Assembly (NCBI GenBank): GCA_018417955.1 | Contig: JACTVC010000033.1 | Coordinates: 310,001-374,000 of the forward strand | Origin: Laccaria trichodermophora | Taxonomy: Eukaryota; Basidiomycota; Agaricomycetes; Agaricales; Hydnangiaceae | DNA length: 64,000 nucleotides | Reading direction: 5' to 3' | Part shown: piece after piece, positions 45,440-57,318 of the stretch | How positions within the stretch are numbered: position 1 is the first letter of the stretch | How the letters are laid out: each line of letters begins with the position of its first letter | Notes under the pieces: generated by a model | Seen by the model: the letters and a program-made list of their open reading frames with translations, nothing else | Told to the model about the DNA's origin: nothing | Database searches by the model: none | Made by a program: the position numbers and the translations under genes

Positions 45440-48400
45440 TCAACACTCCTGTTCCTTGTCATCCATCCAGCCTACATCACCTTCACCCTCATCACTATCT
45501 GACTCATCAGTGTCTACAAATTCTTCATCTTCAACCACAATCTCATCCATATCAAGTGCCACATCTTCCTCAGTCAACCGCAGTAAGGTTTCCTCTTCTG
45601 CCCCATTTTCAACGTCCTCAAGAATCTTGTCAATTTTGCTTGTTTCATCCTCAGCTGGGCCTTCCTCAAGTTCTTCCTCGCCACCTTCAGCTGCTGGAAT
45701 CGAAGGAATTGGAGATGTAACTGGGGGTGTGGGTGGAGGCTGTGTTGGAATATGTGCTGTGGCCTGTTCAGGGTGTCGTTCGAGAGCAGCGAGCGATACC
45801 GGTTTCATCTTCCGTCGTATTTGAAGCCTTTTGAAGGCTGTGTTATACTCGTTTAATGGATTCTTTTTGCCTGCCGTTAGGTTTTGTAACCCCTGTCCCA
45901 CAACATCTTTTACAATTTCTTCTTCCTTTACCATCCGCCCTTGTTGAATCTGATATACTTTATGCTCATCAAGGCTGCTCATAAGACTCTCGATATCTTC
46001 TTTAAGATCTGGTGGTGCATGTTTTGTGCCCTGGTCACCTCCCAGTGTGTCGTTCAGTGTCTTCTGAAGATCACCAAGTGCAACTACACAGGGTGAAATG
46101 GTTTCAAGCCATTCCCATGATGCATTTGACCCCCGAGGTTTATAGGAAACCTAAATACCAAGAATCAGTGTAAGTTCTCATTCACAAAATTCTCACTTGC
46201 TTTGATTTTAAAATTGAGGTGCTCTTGTGCGAGATCCATCTCAATAGAGTGGTTTGGCAGACTGGATGGATTGAGCAACCAGTTTTTCAAAACAATATTC
46301 CTATCATTGTGAGGTTTTCATTATTCTAACAGAGGAGGAAATAACATACCGGATTTTCTCTGGCCAAATGTGGGTTAAATTGTGTATTAGATGAAGCATC
46401 TCATATGCATATTTTGTTCGACCATTTCCACAGAAGCTAAGTGCCCATATCTTCTGGACCAACATAACTCATCCAGAATCACCAGCCTTGATAGCATCAT
46501 TGAATTCTCGAGACACAAGAGCTTCCTGCATGAAAAGAACTGCATTTTCGAAGACTGCATCTCCTTTTGTTGGCTTTGCACCCTCCTCCTTGTCTTCAAG
46601 ACTCTCTGCTTGCTCGCTTTGTAGTTCCTCAACCAATGCTGCATTAGCATAATTTTCAAAGATCTTTGTGGCATGCTCAACAAGTGTTTCCCATTTTGTG
46701 ACCTTCAATGCATATTCTTCCAATGAGCCATATTTCGAAACAAGTAGGCAATGAAGAACATGAGCATAGAGTGAAACAAAGATAAGATCACGAGAAGTGC
46801 GGTAGGTTGGAAGGGAGGTCAGGGTGATGGGGAGCCTGTCAATACACCCATTGTGAAAGCCCAATGTCCAAGCATTTTGTGAGATGGTGTCAGGCTGTCC
46901 AAAATGAGTGAATAAAGTCCCATGAGCATCAGCTATTTTTTTGTGGAATAGCCCAGGAATCCAAGCTCCCCAGAAAAATTCCTCATAGTCTTCTTCCTGC
47001 CCTGCACGAATAAATTCAAGTGCTTGAAGTCTTGTGATTGAGAGTTGATCTCCACCAAGAAACCTAACTCGATTAGCTGCTTCTGGAACCTCTCCATCGA
47101 GCTGCAGTTCTTTCATGATTGCCTTGTCAACTTCAGCATTTCCTACAATAGACGATTCATCAATATTCCAGCTTGGCAATGGGTGGAGGTTGGTCTTGTG
47201 AGTGGGAATTTTTTCTGGGCTTTCCAGCTGGTGTTTCTGGAGATCTGGCTTGAATTTCTTGAGCCCTGGACCACCATTGTTTACAATTATTCGTAGGATG
47301 GTGTAGATCAGGTTATTTTTGAATGTCTTCTGCTCTTGAGGAGTGTGGAGAATGTCCTCCAGTTTTAATGGTGGTGCATCGAGGTAAGCTGACTGAAATT
47401 CCTTCAGATTGATGTCCTCAGGTTTGGCATCGAAGAGTGGGATTACTGTAGCAGCTGTTCCATTCTCCTGGGTGTCTTTATCAAACAGATGAATACTCTA
47501 CCAGGTATTGAGCAGTTACTAGATGCACCATGACGGCTGATGATTTGCTCTGCACTTCTGAAGTGAAGGTTGATATTATCATAAACAACCGAGAAGAGCC
47601 CCGTCGCAGCCAGTTCTCGAGCTTCTGAGCGCATAGAATCAGATAGCTGGTGCAATGTTCCAGTGTGTTGCACAATTTCTGTAGATGGAGCAGCAGATGA
47701 CACCTCAACAAATGGATTCAGCTCTTCAGCTGTCTTGATCCTATGTTGACGCTGGATATTCTGTGATGTTAAATTTGTGTAACTTTCTGATAGACCGAGT
47801 GTAGACAGGACAGTGATACATTGCCGTTGGGCTCCCGTCGCATACAGGTACAATCCAATCATCCGCTTCGCCAGGTTATTTGAATGACTGTATTCCCCCA
47901 GACAAAGCAAGGCAGCAAATGTCATTACCTGTGTGGAGTAATTAAATAATAATTCAGTCGATGCTCGAGAAGCATACCATTTTTGTTCTCTCTTGCCTAT
48001 GCTCAGTATGGATTTTGACACCTCTAGCTGTGGTTAATGCTGCAAGCAGGCACATTGAAAATGGCGCTAGAGACATTGTAAGCCTCTCGTGAATCGTCCT
48101 CAAGTCAAACGTCTGGATGACTTGAGCATTGATAGTTCAGCCCATCATCTGAAACTCTTTGGATTTTGTTACAGCCTGAGCTTCCTGAGCCATGGTGCAA
48201 GTAGCAAATCTAATGATCCATTCTCGAACTTCCGCTTTGGCTCTTTTACCTCTATTTTTTGCTGACATCCACCAGTCAAGCACCCTTGGCACATTGGACT
48301 TCTTGACAAAAAACTCATTGTAGCGGATGTTCCCTTGCCCATTCTTCAGGTTGAATACATATTCCATTAGGTCCCAAAAGCGAAGGCCATTGGCTTAAAG

Positions 48401-48769
48401 AGTTTCCAGGCTATTTTGGAGCACTTCTTGCCATCTCTCCTTTGTAGCTTTCCTTGTGTCTTCCTTCTGCTTTTCAAGGGTGACAAGACGCTTGGCACGC
48501 CCTTTCTTAATGCATATGGCGGCTTGTTGTGCTTTCGTACCAGTGACAGGGCTACTCCGATGTGGGCTGCTAGACGGAACCTCAAGTATTGATTCCTCAT
48601 CAGATGAGCCACCAGATCCATGTTCAGTACTTTCACCAGTGTCGTTAGAAATGTCTGAATCCTCCCAGGCCAAGTCTTCTTCATACTCAAACACCTCAGA
48701 GCCGAAATCTGGAGACTCAAGTGAGAACAGGTTCAGAACATTGGAATTGTCGTGCTTGTCATCAGACAT
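45440..48769 (-). pseudogene. DUF6589-family gene, inactivated
   Basis: Large fungal protein family of unknown function, abundant in mushroom genomes. From the Met at 48769 the N-terminus is acidic. Then come MEYVFNLKNGQGNIRYNEFF, the region TMSLAPFSMCLLAALTTARG, the segment LFSVVYDNINLHFRSAEQII, and the core RVRFLGGDQLSITRLQALEFIRAG with FHNGCIDRLPITLTSLPTYRTSRDL. The C-terminus ends in an acidic tail (TLLRLTEEDVALDMDEIVVE) at 45440. Three in-frame stops interrupt otherwise continuous similarity: TAA 48395-48397, TGA 48137-48139 and TGA 46469-46471, besides ordinary introns (for example near 47,943-47,990). All fit C-to-T changes (CAA to TAA, CGA to TGA). It is head-to-head with the RecQ-like gene. 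Confidence 0.72.
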
Positions 48770-48878
48770 GGTGAGGTAGAGTCAAGAGTACTGTCTAACC
48801 ATGACATGATCAAGCTTGATCGGCGGCCTAGAAAGGCAATCCCTCTTTTTCTCTCATCCAACATTCCCCTCAGACAAC
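48770..48878. promoter_or_regulatory. Shared divergent promoter of the DUF6589 and RecQ-like genes
   Basis: Only 109 bp separate the two opposed start codons, so both genes must be driven from one bidirectional region. I see no specific factor site. Confidence 0.5.
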
Positions 48879-49259
48879 ATGCTTCCACATAATTCTTCAT
48901 CCAAAAAGGCTAATGCAAAGGCAAAGGTTGCTAAAGTGAAGTCTAAACAAGATAAAAAGAAAACTTGGGCAGGTTTAACTCTGGATGATTTGAAAACTCT
49001 CAGTCAGAAGATAAAGGAACGCTTCAAATGGAACCACTCACCACGGGAGTTCCAGCTCAACACTATCAAGGCCCAGCTACTGCGAAAAGATGTTCTTATA
49101 CACGCCGGCACAGGGTCAGGGAAAACATTTGTCGCAGCTGGACCTCATGCCCATGAGATGACCAAAGGGATGGTGACGTTCATGGTATCACTGTTGATTG
49201 CGCTACAAGAAGAACAGGTCAGGGATCAGCCAAGGATCAACAAAATACATGTTTGGTTA

Positions 49260-50385
49260 TGAGTCCTTATGAGTTTACGAGTAAGACTCATTCTTTATCA
49301 ACTGAGGACTTAGGCAAATTTTTCATTCATTGATTCATTTACCTTTCATCACTGCAGGAACCTTTTCCCTTAAACAGAAAAGCAGCCATAAAATCAGGAA
49401 TAATGGCAAGAAAAATGGCAAAAAAATATGTAAAAAATCAGAATATTGCTTAGTAAGTTGGGGAGGCTGTGTTCAGGGTTCAGGGTCAATATCTAAATAT
49501 AGAAACCAGCTAAAAGTTTCCAGAATATCAGAAAATAATACCCAAAAATCAAGAGGGTTCTTCTCTGTTGCCATGGTGTTGAAGGGGCTGTGTTCAGGGT
49601 TCAGGGTCCATATCTAAATATAGAACAAAGTATGAAAAATGGCTGGCAAATCAGAAAAAAATGAGTAAAAAATCAAAATGATACTTTTTTGTTGCCATGA
49701 TGTATGAGGGGGCTATGTCCAGTGTTCAGGGTCCATATCCAAATATGGAAAATCAAGACAACTATGCAAAAATAGTATCATATTATGCCATGTGACTATA
49801 TCATCAGACCAGCCTTCTTGCACTTTGAGATATTGGTCAAAAATGCATGACAATTTTCAAAAAGTGTCCAATTTTTTCAGTATTTTGTGTTTTTCTCAAT
49901 GAGGAATGGTCTGCATGACATTATTTATATATATTTGTAAAGGTAAGGAAAGGGGCTACAATTGTTGTTTATAGAGGTAAGTGAGAGGATGTGTTCCTGG
50001 TACTGTGGGAATTTTGACCCAAAAAGGAAATTCATCACAGATATATGGAGCATGCTATTATTGGTCACAAAATATAACTAACCATCTTCTTTCTTGTGAT
50101 AGATGCAAACAGGACTGTGGGAATATTTTACCATAAACAGAAAAATAGTTATAAAATTGGAAATTTTTGCTATAAAATCAAAAAAAAAAAAAAAAATAGG
50201 AATAGTATACATTGTTGCTATGATATTGATGGCTAGGCTCAGGGCTCAGGGTCTATTTGCAAATATAGAACAAAACTAAGAAAATCATCAAGTGATTACA
50301 TGTCATTGCAGCTAATAGGATGTCAGGAGGGTGGTCACATAACCCATTTCCTAGAATTAAATTTAGAGTCCACAGGAAGGACTCA
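49260..50385 (+). mobile_element. Repeat E1, 1,126 bp, TA-flanked, in the helicase intron
   Basis: Begins TGAGTCC and ends GGACTCA, with TA on both sides. The left end can fold on itself (ATGAGTC..TTTACGAG..GACTCAT). The interior is non-coding, AT-rich, and contains repeated segments with the core GGACCCTGAACCCTGAACAC at roughly 130-bp intervals. It sits inside phase-0 intron 49218-50441, whose own acceptor region (TTACTGAC branch-like site, TCTACCCAG) is intact, so the unexpanded intron would be about 100 bp. Confidence 0.75.
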
Positions 50386-52621
50386 TACATGCCATGCAAA
50401 GCACTGGCCCACACCCACAAGTTACTGACATGTCTACCCAGGCAAAGAACTTCCAGGATGAATTTAAACTTACCGCTGTAGCAATAAACAGCGCCCATGG
50501 GGGCTGTACAAAAGAAATAATGGCGGTATGAGAGCAGTACCATGCATCCTACTGTATCTAATGAATAAACAAGGATGTCTGCAGCGGCAAATGGCAGATC
50601 ATTGTAATCTCACCAGAAATGTTGCTTTCCAAACGTTTTGTAAAGAACGTCTTGCGGGATCCAGAGATGCGCAGCCGCATCCTCTCAGTCGTGGTTGATG
50701 AGGCCCATGTTGTGTCGCACTGGGGGTCTGGTTTCTGAAAGTGGTATGGCACCCTGGGGATACTATGTGCCTTGCTGCCGAAGGACACACCAATGGTGGC
50801 CATGTCAGCTATGTTACCAGCCCGTGTTCGACAAGATGTGTTAAAAAAGCTTCAATTCGACGAAAAGAACTATATGTACCTAAACATCGGCAACGACAGA
50901 CCCAACGTCTCTCTCGTGGTCCACGCCATCCAAAACACTTTTTGGAGACTTTCAAAGGAGAATGGCGGTGCTGAATGACGGAGACAAGGCATTTTTGTGA
51001 TCGGGCATTTGTATCAAAACTGGTCCATCGAGGTTGACTACTTAGTTATCCTTAATCTCTCGTAGATGTAGATGGATGTCTCTTTGTAACATTTGTAACA
51101 CAATCAGTAGCTATAGTGATCTTGATTTCCTGATCCCAAGAGGTGTCCGTGAGGTCAACGATGTTAAAAAATGCTTCGTATATGCAGATAACATCACCGC
51201 AGGCAGTGAGATGATGGAACACCTGTATGAAATAGGACCTGAGGGATTTTGCGAGGCAGGGATTATCAGGACTTACAGTGCAGCGTTCTCAGTGAAATAC
51301 CAGAGAGAAGTGATGGAGCTCTTCAAGGCTGGTCATATTCGAATCTTGATTTGTACCGATGCTGCGGGAATGGTGAGTCACTTGTTAAATAAAGTTTGTT
51401 GCTGAGCGATCCTGATTTTTGACGTACCAGGGATGTAACATATCCGATATCGACATTGTGGTCCAGTGGAAACTTCCATCAAGTGTTTCTTCATTCGTTC
51501 AAAGGGCCAGTAGAGCCACAAGAGGATATGGAAGAAGTGGACTTGCGGTGCTTCTTGTCGAGAAGTCAGCGTACGACGTTGATCTAACAGATCCTCAAGG
51601 TAAAACAAAAGGAAAGCCTAAAACAAAGAAAGTGAATGTATGAGAGCCAACAAACTATGCAAAATCCAAGGACAAGGACTATGCTGTCAACCACGGCGTG
51701 TTGCACGGTGCATTCGGCGGGGCCTCAGACGATATTCCTGCCAGAATTGAGGTGCCACTGGACCAGCTTGCAATTGATGAGGGTCTGCACACGCTAGTGC
51801 AGAGCATGGACTGTAGGTGCAAGGTATTGACGGAAATCTATGGAAATGAAATACCTTGTAAGTCTTTTCGAAGCAATCTATCAATTGGAAACTTACAGGC
51901 TCGAAATCCCATAGAGCCAACTGTTGCTTATTGCGATCTCTGTAGCCCAGCATTACTCAATCACACCAGGCCTGCCCCTCCGTCATGGACTTCTCGCAAG
52001 AAGAACGTTACTCCAGGAATCGTCAACAAGCAACTAAAGAAAGCAATCATCAAATGGCACAAAGAAATCTGGACTCAAGATTTCGGAGACTCACTTTTTG
52101 GGCCCTCTGCCATTCTTTCCAATATGGCTGTGGAATCGCTTTCGTCATTTGGAAATATTGAAAGGCTTATCGATCTCGAAATTGCGTTGGGCGGATATTG
52201 GGCATGGTTTGGTTGGTACGGCGACAAGCTTCTGAACCTGTTCAAGAGCTTGGATGTTGGACCTAAACAGCCTAAACCGTCGAAACCGCGGGCAGCAAGA
52301 GGCGAAAAGCGTGCATCACAGCCTGGAGATGGAGATGCGAGTGGGGTGAAAGAAGATCAACCAAAACGACGACACACCTCGAAAGTTACAGAAGTACCTC
52401 CCACACCTGTCATTCCACAGCCCGGACCCTCAAATTCTCGTCGCACGATACCAGCGCCATCGACTCCAATCCCACCTCCCTTTCCATACCATCATGCTCA
52501 ACTTCCAACAGCGATGTCTTCAAGTCTGTTAGCCAACAATCCATATGCGGCACTTGCAACTCCCCAGCCCAATTATTATCATTTACTTGTGGGTGTGGGC
52601 CAGTGCTTTGCATGGCATGTA

Positions 52622-53700
52622 TGAGTCCTTCCTATGGACTCTGAATTTATGTAATCATTTTATGATTTTCTGAGTTTTGTTCTATATTTGCAAATGGACC
52701 CTGAGCCCTGAGCCTAGCCATCAATATTTTAGCAGCAATGTCTACTATTCTTATTTTCTTTTTTTTGTTGATTTTATAGCAATTTTTTCGAATTTTATAA
52801 CTATTTTTCTGTTTATAGTAAAATATTCCCACAGTCCTGGTTGCATATATCTCAAGAAAGAAGATGGTTAGTTATATTTTGTGACCTATAATAGTATGCT
52901 CTATATATCTGTGGTAAATTTCCTTTTTGGGTTAAAATTCCCACAGTAGCAGAAACACAGCCTCTCACTTAGCTCCATTAACAAAAATTGTAGCCCCTTT
53001 CCTTACCTTTACAAATATGTATAAATAATGTCATGCAGACCATTCCTCATTGAGAAAAACACAAAATACTGAAAAAATTGGACACTTTTTGGAAATTGTC
53101 ATGCATTTTTGACCAATATCTCAAACAGCAAGAAGGCTGGTCTGATGATATAGTCATATTGCATAATATAATAATATTTTTACATAATTATCTTAATTTT
53201 CCATATTTAAATATGGATCCTGAACACTGGACACAGCCCCTCTACATCATGGCAACAGAAAAAGTATCATTTTTATTTTTTTACTCATTTTTTTCTGATT
53301 TGCTAGCTATTTTTCTTACATTGTTCTATATTTAGATATGAACCCTAAACCCTGAACACAGCCCCTTCAACACCATGGCAACAGAGAAGATCCTTCTTAA
53401 TTTTTGACTATTTTTTTGTGATTTTCTAGCAACTTTTAGCTGGTTTCTATATTTAGATATTGACCCTGAACCCTGAACACAGCATCTCCAACTTACTAAG
53501 CAATATGTTGATTTTCTACACATTTTTTGCCATTTTATTTGCCATTTTTGCTGATTTTATGGCTGCTTTTCTGCTTAAGAGAAAAGGTTCCCGCGGTGAT
53601 GAAAGGTAAATCAATCAATCAATCAATGAATCAATGAAAAATTTGCCTAAGTTCTCAGTTGATAAAGAATGAGTCTTACTCGTAAACTTGTAAGGACTCA
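52622..53700 (-). mobile_element. Repeat E2, inverted copy of E1, TA-flanked
   Basis: Near-complete inverted copy of E1 (about 70 bp shorter through one internal deletion) with the same TGAGTCC / GGACTCA ends and TA on both sides. The 35 bp to its left (52587-52621) are an inverted copy of the helicase intron sequence that flanks E1 at 50386-50423. The duplicated unit is therefore larger than the element itself. Confidence 0.75.
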
Positions 53701-53702
53701 TA

Positions 53703-54623
53703 AAATCATATAACCAGATGACTTTTTTATTGAGAAAAACATAAAAAAACATGAATAAATAGGTGTCTTTGCATATATCTCAGAAAAGAAGATAGCTAGT
53801 CACATTTTGTGACCACATTGAGAAATATAACAGCATGCTCTATAAAACTGTCACTAATTTCCTTTTTAGGTCAAATTTCCCACAGTACCAGAAACACAGC
53901 CTCTCACTTAGCTTTATTAACAAGAATTGTAGCCCCTTTGCTTAGCTTTACAAATATATATAAATAATGTCACACAGATCATTCCTTATTGAGAAAAACA
54001 CAAAATACTGAAAAAATTGGACACTTTTTGAAAATAGTCATGTATTTTGACCAATATCTGCATAAGAAAGAAGGCTAGTCAGATGATATAATCACATTTC
54101 TGGTCTTTAATGTTGCTATACTATTGTAGAGGCTGTGTTCAGGGTCCAGTGTACACTTCCAAATATGGCAATCTGCCCAAATATAGCCAGAAAATGTTGT
54201 CTACAAGTTTCTTTATGTTTTCTTTAATGTCCAGCTATTTGCTCCAAGTGCTTTTTTGTGCTGTCTCTATTTTTAGATATGGACCCTGAACACAGCCCCT
54301 TCAACACCATGGCAACAAAGAATATCACTTTTATTTTTGGGTATTTTTTCTCATTTTCTGGGAGTTTTTACCTCATTTCTATATTTAGATATTGACCCTG
54401 AACACAGCCTCCCCAACTTACTGATCAATATTCTGATTTTTACATATTTTTTCCCAATTTTCTAGTTATTTCCCCCAATTTTATGGCTGCTTTTTGTTTA
54501 AGGGAAAAAGTTCCCACGGTGATGAAAGGTAAATCAATGAATCAATCAATGAATGAATGAAAATTTTGCCTAAGTCCTCAGTTGATAAAGAATGAGTCTT
54601 ACTCGTAAACTCGTAAGGACTCA
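53703..54623 (-). mobile_element. Repeat E3, truncated third copy in tandem with E2
   Basis: Same family and orientation as E2 and ends in GGACTCA followed by TA, but lacks the opposite terminus (begins inside the element near 53,714). Shares blocks such as CACAGTACCAGAAACACAGC with E1 and E2. E2 plus E3 together interrupt the proline-rich 3' part of the helicase gene. Confidence 0.7.
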
Positions 54624-54936
54624 TAACCTCAAATGCAGCACACACCGCCAAGTTTTCATTTCCCTATTTCTTATTATTATCCCACTAATACCCCCTCATC
54701 TTCTTCTTCTCGTCAACCACCAAACCCACTATTCTACCCTCATCCGTATCCTAGAAATCCTCCGCCGCCACCACCACCAAATTCTTAGACACTGCCAAGT
54801 TTCGAAGGGCTCCATTTTTTTTTTGGTTTTTAGAATCTATGTCATTCACATTATTTTTATGAATACATTCCGTTAAAATATGTGCCTTGAGCCCTTTTTT
54901 TTTTGAAAGTGTTGCCACCTTGTTTCTGCAAAACGC

Positions 54937-55002
54937 GAAATTTTTCTAAGTGTCATGTCACACATTGGGACCTCGACAAATCTGGCTCTGTTCCGCCCAG
55001 TC
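54937..55002 (-). repeat. Right 66-bp block of the candidate long terminal inverted repeat
   Basis: Inverted partner of 45326-45391, lying about 150 bp past the helicase tail. Together the blocks would bound a 9.68-kb unit carrying both genes. See the left block for the match details. Confidence 0.5.
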
Positions 55003-55569
55003 CTTCGGTGGTGATCTTACCTTTCACTCTCTGCCTGATGTTTGCAGCCACAACAAAGCCACAATATGGAACAAACACAGTGTGATCACTACCGAACAAA
55101 CTGGTAGCAAGTCTAGTGTTCCCCCAACATATTTGCTCTCAATTTCTAAGTTTGGTGATGGAATTGTACATCCATCATATGCATAAAACAAACTTGCAAT
55201 AAAAAAAGGGATTGGATCCAAAAAATGAATGAATAAATATGATCTAAACTCATATTTAGAAAATGTTGAACTTTGTGGGCCAAGATTTGGCTATCGTGCC
55301 ATGTTTGGAACCAAATTTAAACTTGTGTAAGAGGCCATTGCAAGCATGGCAGAAACGAGTCCTCCTTTTTTGCAAAGGCAATAGAAACCAATTTCTACTT
55401 TTTCTCCTTCTTTCTGTTTTTCTGGGTACATTTTTATCACAAACCAGTAAATTTTCCTATATAAGTCTTCTTCTGGATTCTAAACAAATTACCCCAGCAT
55501 CATCACCATCAATAAAAAACATTTCTATGTTTTTCTCATTTTTTTCTTATTTTCTGATTATAAGCAGGT
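55003..55569. other. AT-rich spacer, no gene supported
   Basis: Between the right 66-bp block and the satellite. A 65-codon hydrophobic minus ORF (55024-55221) has no recognisable motif. I see no RNA gene. Confidence 0.4.
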
Positions 55570-57115
55570 AGATTACCATATTTGGAAATCTACCATAGAG
55601 CCTGAAACTGTTACCCAACATCATTACTAACAATAAGCACCATCCTTCTATTTTCACTGACTTTTTTGACATTTTATGACTATTTTTAATGGATTACCAT
55701 ATTTGGATGTCTGCTCTGTACCCTAAACACTTTAGCAAACTTATACTACAAAGTTTACTGATATACAATAAAAGACTGCAGATGTCAGACATAGACTACA
55801 GTTAGATTATCTCTACAACAGGAGCACTTTCAGTGTAGGGCTACAACTTCCATTTGTTGACTATTTTTGGTAACTGGTCATGTGACCATCATCCTGTCAT
55901 CCCATTACCAATAGGCCCTAATAGACAAAGTTATTCTTTGCTTGGTTTTCTCCAGTTTTTGGTCAAAGTAGATGATATTTTCTTTTTGGTATGGACTCTG
56001 AAGGTAGTGCCTGACATTCTACATGCCATTCAAACTTTTTTTTCTTTCAATTTTTCCACTATATTCCAGCAATTTTTGGATCTATTACCATATTTGGAGC
56101 TGGACCCTTGACCCTGACAACATTACCAAACATTATCACAGCAATGAGCACCATCCACCATGTTTTTCTGATTTTTTGCTTATTTTCTGGCCATTCTTTG
56201 TTATATTACCATATTTGGAACTAGACTCTGGACCCTGACAATGTTACCCAATGATATCTAAGCACCATCCCCCATTTTTTCCTATTCTTGAACATATTAC
56301 TCTATTTGGAACTAGAATCTGGACTCTGACAATGTTACTCGACGTTATCACTAACAATAAGCACCATCCTCTATTTCTTTCTGATTTTATAACAGTTTTC
56401 TGGCTTTTTTTGGATATATTACCATATTCAGAAGTGGACCCTGACAACATTACCCAATGTTATCACTGCAATGGGCACCATCCCCCATTTTTTTTTTTGA
56501 TTTTCTAGCTATTTTCTAGCTATTTTTGGGTCTATATTACTCTATTTGGAACTAGACTCTGGACTCTGACAATGTTACCCAAGGTTATCACTGGCAATAA
56601 GCACCATCCCTCATTTCTTTCTGATTTTCTGGCTATTTTCTAGCTATCTCTGGTTATATTACCATATTGAGACTAGCCTCTGAACCCTGACAACATTACC
56701 TAAGGTTATCGCCACTATCCTCCATTTTTTCTTCTGATTTTCTGGCTATTTTCTGGCTATTGTTGGCTATATTACCATATTTGGAAATGTACCCTGGACC
56801 CTGAAAACAACCTCCAACATCATTACCAGCAGTAAGCACCACCCTCAATTTTTTTCTGATTTTTCTGCTAGTTTATTGCTATTTTACATCTAAAAATGCG
56901 CACATTTCCTTATTTAGAAATGTGCCCTGAACCCTGAAAACAACCTCCAACATCATTACCAGCAGTAAGCACCACCCTCAATTTTTTGTGATTTTTTTGA
57001 TTTTTCTGCTATTTTATGGCTATTTTACATCTGAAAAAGCGCACATTTCCTTATTTAGAAATGTGCCCTGGACCCTGAAACCCACCCCCAATGTCGCCAC
57101 CAACAGTGAGCAACA
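55570..57115. repeat. Degenerate satellite, ~110-140-bp units, about 12 copies
   Basis: Units recur beginning near 56090, 56207, 56298, 56420, 56538, 56661, 56774, 56905 and 57045, with less regular ones to the left. Each reads approximately TTACCATATTTGGAA, then GGACCCTGACAA or GGACCCTGAAAAC, then a CAATAAGCACCATCC-type block, then a T-rich stretch with TTTCTGATTTTCTGGC. The CCCTGA-containing core is shared with the sub-repeats inside E1-E3. Confidence 0.7.
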
Positions 57116-57261
57116 CCCTAAGCTCATCATTGCAAGCAGCAAGCCCTTTACAGCTAATATAATGTGTATAGGCTTGATTTGTAAGCATCGGAAATCTCCG
57201 AAAATGACGTACTTCCCTTGAAACCACACATGCAAAATTCCTGGATGAGTCGTTGAGTGAG

Positions 57262-57318
57262 TGCCCATTTCTCGCAACTTTGCCCATTTCTCGCAACTTT
57301 GCCCATTTCTCGCAACTT
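57262..57318. repeat. Three perfect 19-bp tandem repeats
   Basis: TGCCCATTTCTCGCAACTT is repeated three times without change, immediately right of the satellite. Confidence 0.9.

Larger units (their letters stand above)
48879..54788 (+). pseudogene. RecQ-like DEAH helicase, inactivated and split by repeats
   Basis: Superfamily 2 helicase. Exon 1 (48879-49217) has a Lys-rich N-terminus and motif I (HAGTGSGKT). Intron 49218-50441 is swollen by a 1.1-kb repeat. Exons resume at 50442 (FQDEFKLTAVAINSAHGGC) and 50574 (SPEMLLSKRF, DEAH box VVVDEAHVVSHWG, then LPKDTPMVAMSAM). Motif IV-VI coding follows at 51,110-51,643 (IRILICTDAAGM, DIVVQWKLPSS, SFVQRASRATRGYGRSG), then a Zn-binding-like region (CDLCSPALL) and a Pro-rich tail at 52,400-52,586. 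That tail seems to resume after inserted repeats at about 54,635-54,788 (ending PPPPPNS). In-frame TGA codons at 50736-50738 and 51641-51643 replace expected CGA. Motif VI G-to-S and A-to-T changes add to the decay. Confidence 0.75.

Noticed and set aside
49218..50441. Independent gene inside the helicase intron
   Set aside because: ORFs there are short, AT-rich and recur as non-coding sequence in E2 and E3.
53335..53365. Interstitial telomere
   Set aside because: Only one CCCTAA-like unit next to CCCTGA units. It is better explained as part of the E-family sub-repeat.
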